Source: Gramella sp. KN1008 (GTDB taxonomy: Bacteria; Bacteroidota; Bacteroidia; Flavobacteriales; Flavobacteriaceae). Taken from it: DNA of 64,000 nt. The notes under the pieces are model-generated. The model saw only the letters and a list, made by a program, of their open reading frames with translations. It was not told where the DNA came from and did no database searches. Of the stretch, positions 16,432-25,939 are shown in pieces (within the stretch, counting starts at the first letter, position 1; each line of letters starts with the position of its first letter). Location of the stretch: contig NZ_SJDV01000004.1 in the NCBI RefSeq assembly GCF_004332155.1, positions 310,001-374,000 of the forward strand, in the 5' to 3' direction. The position numbers and the translations under genes are program-made.

Positions 16432-17844
16432 GTGGAGAACGAGAGATTTAGAGATAGTATAAGTACAGTTACCAATGAAGGGAAACGTTCCTGGGTGTAT
16501 CCCAAGAAACCTTCAGGAAGCCTGTACGAATATCGAAAACATGTAAGCTATGTTCTGCTGGCCTTTCTGTTCGTTTCTCCTTTTATAAAGATAAACGGGA
16601 ACCAGTTTTTAATGTTCAACGTGCTGGAACGACGCTTCAATATTTTTGGAGCGACTTTCTGGCCTCAGGATTTCTACCTCTTTGTGGTGATTATGCTCAT
16701 TGGGGTGGTTTTCATTCTGTTGTTCACCGTTGCTTTTGGAAGGATATTCTGCGGATGGATCTGTCCCCAGACCATTTTTATGGAAATGGTCTTCAGAAGA
16801 GTGGAATACTTAATTGAAGGAGATAGAGGTAAACAGATAAGGCTCGATAAACAACCCTGGAATGCAGAAAAGATAAGAAAGAAGACTCTTAAATGGAGTG
16901 TTTTCTTTTTAATCTCGTTCCTTATAGCGAATGTTTTTCTAGCATACCTTATTAGTTCAGACAGGCTGTTATTGTACATTCAGGAAGGTCCTGCAGCGCA
17001 CCTGAGTACTTTTGTTTCGCTTTTGATCTTCACTGGTGTATTCTACTTCGTATTCGCGTGGTTTAGAGAACAGGTGTGTGTTATCGCCTGTCCTTATGGA
17101 AGATTGCAGGGAGTCTTACTCGACAATAAATCCATTGTAGTGGCCTATGATCATAAACGAGGTGAAAAGGAAAAAGGAAGGGCGAAATTTAAAAAGAATG
17201 AAGATCGGGAGGCCAGTGGTAAGGGAGATTGTATAGATTGTTTTCAGTGTGTTAACGTGTGTCCTACGGGTATTGACATTCGCAATGGAACCCAGTTGGA
17301 ATGTGTGAACTGCACGGCCTGTATAGATGCATGTAACCAGATGATGGAAGCGGTTGATCTTCCTAAGGGGCTTATTAGATATGCAAGTGAAGAGAACATT
17401 GAAAAGAAGGCGAAATTCACATTCACTCCACGGCTTAAGGGATATTCTGCGGTTCTTTTCATACTCATATCGGTCCTTACCGGCATGTTGTTTCTAAGAA
17501 GTGATGTGGAAGCCAATATTCTAAGACTACCCGGGCAGTTATATGAGCACAAGGAGAATAATGTAATCAGCAATGTATATACCTATAAGCTAATTAATAA
17601 GACATCACAGGATTATGAGGATGTCAATTTTAAGCTTGTCTCGCATAATGGTGAGATACGTACGGTCAAAGATCATGGAATCCTGGTACCGAAGAACGGG
17701 CTGGCTGAGGGTACACTTTTTATAGAAATAAACAGGTCCGCTCTTAAAGAAGAGAAAGACAAGGTTGAGATAGCGGTCTATAGCGGAGAAAAGCTTATAG
17801 AGACCACATCAACCACCTTTATGGGACCTAGGAGTTATAATTAA
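16432..17844 (+). CDS. ccoG: Cytochrome oxidase accessory Fe-S membrane protein CcoG
   Basis: The 470-residue membrane protein of the CcoG/RdxA/FixG family reduces copper for cbb3 assembly. It has about five membrane segments. Cys motifs CGWICPQ and CVIACPYG flank the membrane core, and a bis-cluster 4Fe-4S ferredoxin segment with CxxCxxCxxxCP and CxxCxxCxxxC patterns lies around residues 265-305. A C-terminal immunoglobulin-like FixG domain covers about 345-465. The start is a GTG at 16432, preceded by the purine run AGGAAG. It lies 24 bp after ccoP. Confidence 0.96.
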   Translation: MENERFRDSISTVTNEGKRSWVYPKKPSGSLYEYRKHVSYVLLAFLFVSPFIKINGNQFLMFNVLERRFNIFGATFWPQDFYLFVVIMLIGVVFILLFTVAFGRIFCGWICPQTIFMEMVFRRVEYLIEGDRGKQIRLDKQPWNAEKIRKKTLKWSVFFLISFLIANVFLAYLISSDRLLLYIQEGPAAHLSTFVSLLIFTGVFYFVFAWFREQVCVIACPYGRLQGVLLDNKSIVVAYDHKRGEKEKGRAKFKKNEDREASGKGDCIDCFQCVNVCPTGIDIRNGTQLECVNCTACIDACNQMMEAVDLPKGLIRYASEENIEKKAKFTFTPRLKGYSAVLFILISVLTGMLFLRSDVEANILRLPGQLYEHKENNVISNVYTYKLINKTSQDYEDVNFKLVSHNGEIRTVKDHGILVPKNGLAEGTLFIEINRSALKEEKDKVEIAVYSGEKLIETTSTTFMGPRSYN

Positions 17845-17856
17845 AAAATTAAGATT

Positions 17857-18306
17857 ATGAAATTCAATTGGGCAACAGGTTTGGTTATTGGCATGGTCGC
17901 ATTTGTCTCTTTTATCATGTATTTCGTAGTTACGATGATAAGTAGTAACGAATATGATCATGATCTGGTGGTGGAAGATTATTATAAGGCAGAACTGCAT
18001 TATCAGCAGGATATTGATGCCGAAAAGAATGCTCTTAACCTCGAAGAGAATATTAGTCTGGAGAGACATGAGGGTGAACTCGTGCTCATCTTTCCTGAAA
18101 GTATGAATTTAAAAGAAATGAAAGGACATATTTTGTTTTACCGCCCTTCCAATAAGACCCTTGATTTTGAGATCCCGCTTTCAGAAGTGAAGAGCAGAAA
18201 TTTTGTAATCCCGAACGATAATCTCGTTGAAGGGAGATGGAATGTAAGCGTGAACTGGACCACCCAGTCCAAGGAATATTTATTTAAAAAGGAGATCATA
18301 TTCTAA
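17857..18306 (+). CDS. ccoH: FixH-like cbb3 assembly protein
   Basis: The 149-residue protein has one N-terminal membrane helix (about 5-28) followed by the DLVVEDYYKAELHYQQDID segment typical of FixH/CcoH proteins and an extracytoplasmic beta domain. FixH takes part in copper delivery or late assembly of cbb3 oxidase. It is 12 bp after ccoG and abuts the next gene directly. Confidence 0.92.
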   Translation: MKFNWATGLVIGMVAFVSFIMYFVVTMISSNEYDHDLVVEDYYKAELHYQQDIDAEKNALNLEENISLERHEGELVLIFPESMNLKEMKGHILFYRPSNKTLDFEIPLSEVKSRNFVIPNDNLVEGRWNVSVNWTTQSKEYLFKKEIIF

Positions 18307-19032
18307 ATGTTAGTATCTGCTTTGATATTCGGTTTATTAGGAAGCTTTCACTGCGTGGGCATGTGTGGCCCCATTGCTTTCCTGTTACCTGTAGACAGGC
18401 AGAATTCCCTGCGGAAATATCTGCAGATAGGACTCTATCATCTAGGCCGACTAACTTCTTACGCTATTATAGGACTGGTATTTGGTTTGGTTGGTAAGAG
18501 TTTATCATTGTTTGGCCTTCAGCAAAAATTATCAATCGTGGTTGGTGGCCTTATGCTGTTGTTTCTTATTGCTCCATCCCGTAAGATAGGGACTGGAAAG
18601 TTATCATCCCTTTGGATGAAATGGATAGGAAGCCTGAAGAATTCATTGGGGAGTGAATTGCGAAAAAAACGACCCGACACCTTTTTTACGGTGGGTTTTC
18701 TTAACGGTTTTCTTCCCTGCGGACTTGTATATATGGCAGTTTTTGGGGCTGTAGCCGGCGGCACCGCAGTCCAAGGAAGTATTTATATGATATTGTTTGG
18801 AATAGGAACTATTCCGTTAATGACCACTGCAATTTGGGTTGGCAATTTCATATCAGTTAAAGTCAGGAAAAATATTCGGCGTATGGTTCCCATATTTGTT
18901 GGGATTTTTGCTGTGATGTTCATAATAAGAGGCTTAGGCCTTGGAATTCCCTATCTGTCACCGAAGGAACAAGTGGAAAAGGTCTCTTCAGGTTATGAAT
19001 GTCATCCGTCAAATAAAATTGTAAAGAACTAA
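18307..19032 (+). CDS. TauE/SafE-family (DsbD-like core) membrane protein of the cco operon
   Basis: A 241-residue protein with about six membrane segments. It has two half-repeats each starting with a small-residue/Cys motif: GSFHCVGMCGPIAF near 10-23 and GFLNGFLPCGLVYMA near 133-147. This is the pattern of the sulfite-exporter or UreH-like transmembrane family often found at the end of cbb3 clusters. It is thought to move copper or reducing power. The start codon begins immediately after the ccoH stop. Confidence 0.88.
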   Translation: MLVSALIFGLLGSFHCVGMCGPIAFLLPVDRQNSLRKYLQIGLYHLGRLTSYAIIGLVFGLVGKSLSLFGLQQKLSIVVGGLMLLFLIAPSRKIGTGKLSSLWMKWIGSLKNSLGSELRKKRPDTFFTVGFLNGFLPCGLVYMAVFGAVAGGTAVQGSIYMILFGIGTIPLMTTAIWVGNFISVKVRKNIRRMVPIFVGIFAVMFIIRGLGLGIPYLSPKEQVEKVSSGYECHPSNKIVKN

Positions 19033-19043
19033 AAACCAATACT

Positions 19044-19205
19044 ATGCTTTTAAATTCATTAATTCCATTGGTTAACTGGAACCTGGGCACAGGTATAATT
19101 ATGTTTTTCGGACTTGTATGTATAGCGCTTATGCTTATTGTGCACAATATGATAAGCAAGGGCAAAAAGGAAGAGTCTGTAAAAAAAGACGATGCAGAAA
19201 GGTAA
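19044..19205 (+). CDS. 53-residue single-helix membrane protein at the end of the cco operon
   Basis: A short gene with an ATG at 19044 and TAA at 19203-19205. The product has one hydrophobic helix (about 16-34) and a strongly charged Lys/Glu/Asp C-terminal tail (KGKKEESVKKDD). It follows the TauE-family gene by 11 bp and precedes the operon terminator, so it belongs to the cco transcript. Length and topology are comparable to CcoS or CcoQ, but the sequence is different. A cbb3-associated small subunit is a reasonable guess, not proven. Confidence 0.7.
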   Translation: MLLNSLIPLVNWNLGTGIIMFFGLVCIALMLIVHNMISKGKKEESVKKDDAER

Positions 19206-19310
19206 TATAACCTTGGTCTCATTGAGAATTATTAGCTAACTAAGTCTTGGAAATAAATTAATCCTTTCGTAAATTTAAGAGTTGTTATCCCGTAAAAAGG
19301 ATAAGACAGG

Positions 19311-19351
19311 GGCTAGTCGGCTATGCGTTTGTATAACGATTAGCCTTTTTT
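19311..19351 (+). terminator. Terminator of the cco operon
   Basis: A 9-bp stem with one mismatch (GGCTAGTCG at 19311-19319, CGATTAGCC at 19337-19345) is followed by six T residues. The rest of 19206-19550 shows no gene and no clear promoter box. Confidence 0.8.
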
Positions 19352-19550
19352 AATTAGTGGTCCGCTTCTCAAGCAGAGACTTTGCTAAGCAATATTGGGT
19401 TTTTCTTCTTCAATCATCCTGGTCCTTTCTACCTATGAGGTATTGTTAATATCATCTTAATAAGTTGCTTCCAAAACTTTCATAAACAGGATCTTATAAG
19501 CTTGATAATTACTAATTTATTCCCAGGTTACATTATTTAAAATTTGAGAT

Positions 19551-22500
19551 TTGGGGCATTTTAAATTTAGAATTCTGTATTCCCTTTTATTCGTTTTGGG
19601 AATTTCCGGGGGACTAACCGGGCAGAATAAAGTTCAGAAGGTAAAAGCTATCGATCCTTTTATTAGGGCCGGGGAAGTACATGTTCAGCAGGACACCGGT
19701 GATGAGCTTTGGATCACTACTCCAGTAAACCTGCTTAGGTACAATTCTGTTGAGGTTGTTGATTATAATAAATTCCGGGGGATACCCCGGGAGGTTGGAG
19801 ATGAATATGTCGGGACCTATTCGGATTCTGGGAACCAGATCTGGCTTGCTGGAAGCCAGGGACTGGCTGTTTTAAGCCCCGGAAAAGATGAATTTCGTTT
19901 TATTAGTGATGTTACCGGAAGGGTCTATACCCTTAAAGAAGACTCCGGAAAACAGCTCTGGATCGCCGCCGAAAATGGGATCTTTAAACTTAAGATCGAT
20001 TCCGATAAAGCTGATTACGGCATCTCCCGTTTCCTGTCTGAAAATACCATGGCTTCCCAGATAGTCCTCTCTGGCAATACGGTCGTATTTGCAGGTTCCA
20101 ACGGTATTCTTACTATCGATCGCAGATCCGGTAAGTTCAATAAGATGGATATGGGATATTATCAAAATCTCCATATTACAAGCCTTTTGCCTTTAAATGA
20201 TAGAATTATACTTGGAACCAAAGGAGAAGGCATCTACTGGACCGATCCTGACTTCAAAAAAATTCAAAAGCTTTATTCACTGCCTTATAATCTCGCTTCG
20301 AAAGAGATTACCGGGCTTGTGGAATTCAATGATGAGATTATCGCTTCTACAAAAGGGGCAGGGCTTCTTCGTTTTAATAAGGACCTTCAATTGCTTCCGT
20401 TGGAAGAGGAATATCCTGAATTTATCTATGCCAGTCATCTGAGCCATCAGAATTTGTTGTGGCTTGTGGCTAAAGAAGGTTTGTATGTTCAGAATTTTTC
20501 GGCTTATGGAGTCCAGAAACTTCAAAGAGATCCATCCAGATATTCCAGTTTAGGAGATGATTTCATTACCGCTGTGGAAACCGATAGGGATGGTAAGCTT
20601 TGGTTCGGCACCGGGAAAGGCCTTAGTATCTGGGATCCTTCCACCGATCGCTGGCAGCATATTGAAAATCTCAATTACAAACGCCACCTTAATACTCCCG
20701 ATAATATAACCGATTTGACCGCATCAGGAGAGCTTATCTGGATAGCTACCGCAAATGATGGTGTTTATAAGGTTAATATCCATACTCTTTTAAGGGCACA
20801 TTATTCGGTGGACGGATTGAATAAAACTAAAATTCAGGCTGCTAACACGATATACATTGATTCAAGGGAGAATGTCTGGATAGGAGGAGATGATGGCTAT
20901 TTAACTATGATAAGTCCGGATAATGAGATCAGTGATTATCCTGTTAAAGAAGTGAAAGCGATGGCTGAACTAGGCCCCAGAAAATTAATTGTGGCGACAG
21001 GTACGAGAGTGCATTCGCTGAATCCTGATACGGGCCGCATCGAAGACTTAACGGCACTGAATGCAGGTGAGGAGCTGGTATATTATTCGGTAAACGATCT
21101 TAAGATCACTCACTCAGGCTTAGGTCTTTTTGCTACCAATGGAGCCGGACTTCTTATATATGATTTTAAAAAGGATAAACTCGAGGTAATTGGCCAGAAG
21201 GAAGGCCTCCCCTCCAATACTATAAACGGTATTGATTGGATATCTGAAGAAGATGCCTGGATTGTAACCGATGCCGGGCTTGTGCATTATAACCAGCTCG
21301 AAGATCAGCTAAAGGTTTACTCTGAGCTTAATGGGCTATCCACGAGCGAACTTACCACCGGGCCTGTTTACACAAATGAGGGACGGCTGGTGCTGGGGAG
21401 CGTTAGGGGAGTGAACATTTTTAAGCCTAAAAGCATGCTTGCTCAGCTTGACCTCACGCCCCGACTGGAATTAGGCAGCTTTAAAGAATCCGGGTCGGAA
21501 GGTGAGAGGAAAGAAGTACCACTGACGGGGAAAGAGCAGATAGGGATAAAAGAAGGAGTTGGTTTTCAGATAAATTTCCAGGGCTTTTCTCATCTTCAGC
21601 CAGATAATATTATTTATTCATGGAGAATGAAAGGGCTCGAGGACGACTGGAGCAAACCCGCACCGTTCAATAAGGTCAATTATGCAGCCTTACCACCGGG
21701 ATCATATACGTTCCAGGTGCGAACCCGTCTCAACAATTCGGGATGGAGTGCTCCACAGGAACTTAAAATCAATGTGCAGGAAAGAGCGGGAACTATTAGC
21801 ACAGTTTACGTCTTTATGGGAATAAGTGTACTTGCCATGGTGACCATTTTTATCTTCGTTTTTGTAAGGAGGTCCAGGAACGCTGATATGCTGGCACGTG
21901 AGGAACTTAGGAATCAGTTGCGAAAGGAATTCAAAAAACCAGTGGAGAGTGCAGTTCAATCCTTAAGTAAAATTTCCACATCGGCTGATGCTGAAAGGGT
22001 GGAAGACCTTCAGCGGTTTGCTGCCCGGTTTGATGACCTGTTTCATCAGATATTGAATTTTAACTATCGGGAGTCGGTTTACGAAATTTCCAGGATTAAC
22101 CTTAAAATTCACCTGGCTCAGGTAGTAAAGGATATTGAACCTGTATACCAGGCTAAAGAACTGGAAGTGATCATTAATGATCAGTGGGGTGCGGCTGAAT
22201 TTTACTATAACCTGGAAATGCTGGATAAAATATTCTTCAGTATTATTTCGGGTAGTGCAGGCTACTCCTATAAAGGAGGAAAGATCCTTGTAAATCTTAT
22301 TGAAACAAGTGTGGGGGACCTTAAACTCCAGATCACCGATAACGGAAGAGGTATCCCGGCACCAGATATAAGGATCCTGGAAAAAAATAAATATTCAGAT
22401 CCCAAATTGAAAATCAGGGATAGGAGCGGTTTAAGGTATATTCTGAAAGCAAAAGAGCTGATTTATAAAGCTGGTGGTAACTTTAGCTATGAAACCGAAA

Positions 22501-23399
22501 AGAATGAAGGTTCAACCTTTACGGCAATCTTAAAGAACCGGGCCGAAGACTATCGTAAGGTTCCTGAAAGGGCGGCGGCTATTTTCAGGAACGAAAAACT
22601 TAAGAAAAATCCCGGAACAAAGATTCCGCAGGAGCTTAAGAATCTGAGTGAAAGTAAGATTCTTATCATTGAAGGGGAGAGGGAGGCCAGGGAGTTCCTG
22701 GTGCGGAATATTGGGAAATATTGCCAGATATACCAGGCATCCACCGTTGAAGAAGGTATGGAAAAAGCGGGAATGATCTTCCCCGATATTATTATTTCGG
22801 CTACTGTATTACCTGATATGAATTTCTTTCAACTTTCAAAGATGCTGAAGAGAAATATTGGGCTTAACCATATAAGTCTTGTTCTGCTGGCTGATGCAGA
22901 CCAGGAATTCCGGGGAGAGCAACTGGATGAAAGTGTAAAAGTGATTAAAAGGCCTTTAGACATGAACCTACTTTTGTCTGATATAACCAGGATTCTTGTA
23001 TGGCAGCAGGAGTTGAGGAATTCATACATTAAATCACATATTGATAATTCAGAAACGCTTTTTAGAAGTGAAAGTGATGAAAGATTTATTTCAAATCTCA
23101 GTGATATTATAATTCAGAATATCGAAAATGAGAATTTCACTGTTCATGACCTCAGCGGAAAGATGGGAATAAGCAGTAACGCTCTCTTTATGAAGTTAAA
23201 AGCTCTGGTAAATCTTTCTCCCCAGGATTTTATGGAATTCATCAGGTTAAATCACGCCAGACATCTTTTAGAAAGCAATGAGTATAATGCCATGGAAGTG
23301 GCTTACGGATCAGGATTTTCCAGCCCCAAACTTTTTTATAGTTCCTTCAAGAAATTTTATGGGTATGACCTCACAGATTCTGTAGAGAAACCTCAATAA
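19551..23399 (+). CDS. HTCS-like membrane regulator with degenerate kinase and receiver
   Basis: A 1282-residue protein with the layout of a Bacteroidetes hybrid two-component system: signal peptide, Reg_prop beta-propeller repeats to about 650, a Y_Y_Y domain (about 690-745), one membrane helix (751-773), dimerisation and HATPase regions, a receiver (about 1035-1150) and an AraC-type HTH (about 1175-1280). The key catalytic residues are gone. The HisKA position reads RKEFKKP, with K792 where the phospho-His belongs. The HATPase N-box reads SIISGSAG without its Asn. The receiver acceptor Asp is A1084, in ISATVLPD. The G1 box (DNGRGIP) and the HTH look intact. The start is a TTG; a stop lies two codons upstream. 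It probably senses a periplasmic sugar without phosphotransfer and may control the adjacent glycogen operon. Confidence 0.9.
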   Translation: MGHFKFRILYSLLFVLGISGGLTGQNKVQKVKAIDPFIRAGEVHVQQDTGDELWITTPVNLLRYNSVEVVDYNKFRGIPREVGDEYVGTYSDSGNQIWLAGSQGLAVLSPGKDEFRFISDVTGRVYTLKEDSGKQLWIAAENGIFKLKIDSDKADYGISRFLSENTMASQIVLSGNTVVFAGSNGILTIDRRSGKFNKMDMGYYQNLHITSLLPLNDRIILGTKGEGIYWTDPDFKKIQKLYSLPYNLASKEITGLVEFNDEIIASTKGAGLLRFNKDLQLLPLEEEYPEFIYASHLSHQNLLWLVAKEGLYVQNFSAYGVQKLQRDPSRYSSLGDDFITAVETDRDGKLWFGTGKGLSIWDPSTDRWQHIENLNYKRHLNTPDNITDLTASGELIWIATANDGVYKVNIHTLLRAHYSVDGLNKTKIQAANTIYIDSRENVWIGGDDGYLTMISPDNEISDYPVKEVKAMAELGPRKLIVATGTRVHSLNPDTGRIEDLTALNAGEELVYYSVNDLKITHSGLGLFATNGAGLLIYDFKKDKLEVIGQKEGLPSNTINGIDWISEEDAWIVTDAGLVHYNQLEDQLKVYSELNGLSTSELTTGPVYTNEGRLVLGSVRGVNIFKPKSMLAQLDLTPRLELGSFKESGSEGERKEVPLTGKEQIGIKEGVGFQINFQGFSHLQPDNIIYSWRMKGLEDDWSKPAPFNKVNYAALPPGSYTFQVRTRLNNSGWSAPQELKINVQERAGTISTVYVFMGISVLAMVTIFIFVFVRRSRNADMLAREELRNQLRKEFKKPVESAVQSLSKISTSADAERVEDLQRFAARFDDLFHQILNFNYRESVYEISRINLKIHLAQVVKDIEPVYQAKELEVIINDQWGAAEFYYNLEMLDKIFFSIISGSAGYSYKGGKILVNLIETSVGDLKLQITDNGRGIPAPDIRILEKNKYSDPKLKIRDRSGLRYILKAKELIYKAGGNFSYETEKNEGSTFTAILKNRAEDYRKVPERAAAIFRNEKLKKNPGTKIPQELKNLSESKILIIEGEREAREFLVRNIGKYCQIYQASTVEEGMEKAGMIFPDIIISATVLPDMNFFQLSKMLKRNIGLNHISLVLLADADQEFRGEQLDESVKVIKRPLDMNLLLSDITRILVWQQELRNSYIKSHIDNSETLFRSESDERFISNLSDIIIQNIENENFTVHDLSGKMGISSNALFMKLKALVNLSPQDFMEFIRLNHARHLLESNEYNAMEVAYGSGFSSPKLFYSSFKKFYGYDLTDSVEKPQ

Positions 23400-23418
23400 G
23401 ATTTTTGCCCTGGAAAAG

Positions 23419-23454
23419 ATTAGCCTGGTTGATGATTTCATCAACCAGGCTAAT
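23419..23454. terminator. Bidirectional hairpin between convergent genes
   Basis: A perfect 17-bp inverted repeat (23419-23435 and 23438-23454) lies between the HTCS-like gene and the GH31 gene, which converge here. The T run is weak on both sides, but stem length and location make it a shared terminator. Confidence 0.85.
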
Positions 23455-23475
23455 TATTTGTAGGATTTCGAACGC

Positions 23476-25875
23476 TTATCCTACAAGATGTATCTCGCTA
23501 AAATCCTTGTTCACAGTCATGGTATTTTCTTCCTGATTGAATTGAAGCTCATCAAGAGGAACTTCCTCATTATCGAAGAAGGCTTTCTTTATATCAAAAG
23601 GTAAACCATGAAACTTTAATTTGAAAGTGGAATAGGGAGCTGAGTACTTCCCGCTTTTATGCTGCTGGACAATTATCTCCTCAGCTTTCCCGGTGAACTT
23701 GAAGGTTCTTAGACTGAATATTCCCTGCCGATACTCATATCCATCGTGCGCATCTTCATAGAATTCAGAATTCTCTTTCCCTAACTTATAATAGATATCC
23801 AGGCTTATTTGTTCAAGTTTCTTCTCATCCACATATTGCTGAACAGGGTATCTGGGAATTATAGCGCCTTCTTTTATATAGATAGGAATAGTATCCAGCG
23901 GAGCGTCTACCCACATTTCACGTCCTCCGGAAACCGTCTTATCATTCCAGAAATTATACCATTTCCCCCTTGGGATATACATTCTTCTTCCCTGTACATT
24001 GGGTTCCTGTACAGGACATACCAGGATATGGGTGCCAAAGATAAACTCATCAGACCTGTAATGTGTTTGTACATCTTCCTGATCAAAGTATACCAGAGGT
24101 TTAAGAATGGGAAGACCTTCGCTTACATATTTATAAAAAGTGGTATATAGATACGGAAGCAACTGATATCTCAGCTCCACATATTTTCTGGTGATGTCAA
24201 GTACATCTTCTCCAAAGAACCAGGGTTCCTGTTCCCCATGGTCTCCGGAAGAATGCACACGACAGAAGGGATGGAAAACTCCAAGTTGCAGCCATCGGGC
24301 AAATAATTCTCCTGAAGGCTGTTCAGCAAAACCGCCAATATCAGAACCTGCAAAGCTCATCCCGCTCATACACAACCTTTGTATCTGTACATTAGCCAGC
24401 CATAGGTGTTCCCAGCTGGCGATATTGTCTCCCGTCCAGGTGGAAGTATAGCGTTGCCCTCCTGAATAATTTGCCCTCGTGATTATAAATGGCCTTTTTG
24501 GGAAATTGAATTTCTTCACTCCTTCATAGGTAGCCCGGGCCATCTGCATTCCATATACGTTGTGAGCTTTACGGTGACTACAGGGATGCCCGTCATAGTC
24601 ATGCCGCACATCTAAAGGAAAGGTCTTGCCGGGTACTTCCATTACCGCCGGTTCGTTCATATCGTTCCAGACTCCTTTTACACCAATTTCACCTATTAGC
24701 TCTCGATATAGGCTACTCCACCATTCCCTTACTTCGGGATTTGTGAAATCAGGGAAGTAACACTCCCCGGGCCATACCTTGCCCTGCATATAAGGTCCGT
24801 CTGCCCTGCGGCAGAAATAGTCATTTTCAAGTCCTTCTTTAAAGACACTATAATTAAGATCTATTTTTATTCCGGGGTCTATGATAGCGACCGTTTTAAA
24901 ACCATCGTCTTCAAGTTCCCTTACCATTCTCTTTGGGTCAGGGAAATATTCCTTGTTCCAGGTAAAACATCTGAAGCCCTCCATATAATCTATATCCAGA
25001 TAGATGGCATCACAGGGAAAATTGAGTTCTCTGAATTTTGAGGCGATCTCCTTGACCTTGCTTTCAGGATAATAGCTCCATTTACACTGGTGAAAACCAA
25101 GTGCCCACATTGGTGGTAGTTCCGGTTTTCCGGTAAGGTCGGTATAGGTTGTTAATACATCGGTCATCTTGGGGCCATAGATGAAATAATAATTCATTTC
25201 TCCGCCATCAGACCAAAAGCTGGTAACATTGCGTCTTTCCTGACAGAAATCAAAATGAGTCTTAAAAGTATTATCAAAGAAAATTCCGTACGAAATGTTA
25301 CCATGAAGCCCCATGTAAAAGGGCACAGCTTTATAGAGCTCTACCGTATCCTTTCCGTAGGCATACTGGTCTGTATTCCATAGGCTCAGGCGTTTTCCTT
25401 TTAGATTGAAATTCGTGGGTTTATCACCAAGACCGAAGAAATTTTCCTGATCCCGGGATACTTTGCTCATTTTTACAAAATTTCCACCAAATTCAAAGCT
25501 CTCTTCCCAGTGAAAACCGAGTTCGTCTTCCAGGATGGGCCTGCCATCCAATTGGTACATGCCTACACGCAGATCGTCCTTCGCAACCTTGCAATCAAAT
25601 TTTTCAGTAGTGATCACCACATGGCTTTCAGTATCCTCAATCTTTAGTTGATTAAATCCGTGGGGATGATCCCGGTCTACTGCGTATGAAAAATCATCTG
25701 CAAATATTCCGTTAGTAGAATAACGAAACCTAAGCATATTATCCCGGAGTACGGTAATTTGAAGTCGTACTCCATTCTTAGAGATGAAATTTATGGTATC
25801 CTGGTCATGCTCATATGAGATTAAGCCAGAGGGGAAAAGATTCCCTTTATATTCGAGTTCGGTGTTGGTAATCAT
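23476..25875 (-). CDS. GH31 alpha-glucosidase
   Basis: A 799-residue glycoside hydrolase family 31 enzyme with an N-terminal beta-sandwich (about 30-230), a TIM barrel (about 250-590) and C-terminal beta domains. The catalytic nucleophile is D405 in WNDMNEPA, and the acid/base is D483 in TGDNIASW. There is no signal peptide, so it acts in the cytosol, probably on maltose or maltodextrins released from glycogen. It is the last gene of an operon with glgE, maltokinase and glgB (64 bp after glgB). GH31 also contains other specificities, but the glycogen context favours alpha-1,4-glucosidase. Confidence 0.94.
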   Translation of the reverse strand: MITNTELEYKGNLFPSGLISYEHDQDTINFISKNGVRLQITVLRDNMLRFRYSTNGIFADDFSYAVDRDHPHGFNQLKIEDTESHVVITTEKFDCKVAKDDLRVGMYQLDGRPILEDELGFHWEESFEFGGNFVKMSKVSRDQENFFGLGDKPTNFNLKGKRLSLWNTDQYAYGKDTVELYKAVPFYMGLHGNISYGIFFDNTFKTHFDFCQERRNVTSFWSDGGEMNYYFIYGPKMTDVLTTYTDLTGKPELPPMWALGFHQCKWSYYPESKVKEIASKFRELNFPCDAIYLDIDYMEGFRCFTWNKEYFPDPKRMVRELEDDGFKTVAIIDPGIKIDLNYSVFKEGLENDYFCRRADGPYMQGKVWPGECYFPDFTNPEVREWWSSLYRELIGEIGVKGVWNDMNEPAVMEVPGKTFPLDVRHDYDGHPCSHRKAHNVYGMQMARATYEGVKKFNFPKRPFIITRANYSGGQRYTSTWTGDNIASWEHLWLANVQIQRLCMSGMSFAGSDIGGFAEQPSGELFARWLQLGVFHPFCRVHSSGDHGEQEPWFFGEDVLDITRKYVELRYQLLPYLYTTFYKYVSEGLPILKPLVYFDQEDVQTHYRSDEFIFGTHILVCPVQEPNVQGRRMYIPRGKWYNFWNDKTVSGGREMWVDAPLDTIPIYIKEGAIIPRYPVQQYVDEKKLEQISLDIYYKLGKENSEFYEDAHDGYEYRQGIFSLRTFKFTGKAEEIIVQQHKSGKYSAPYSTFKLKFHGLPFDIKKAFFDNEEVPLDELQFNQEENTMTVNKDFSEIHLVG

Positions 25876-25939
25876 GTTCTTACAGTCTTATTAGGTAATT
25901 ACAAATGAAGCTCTTTCAGCTGAAAATTTAATGTAATGT

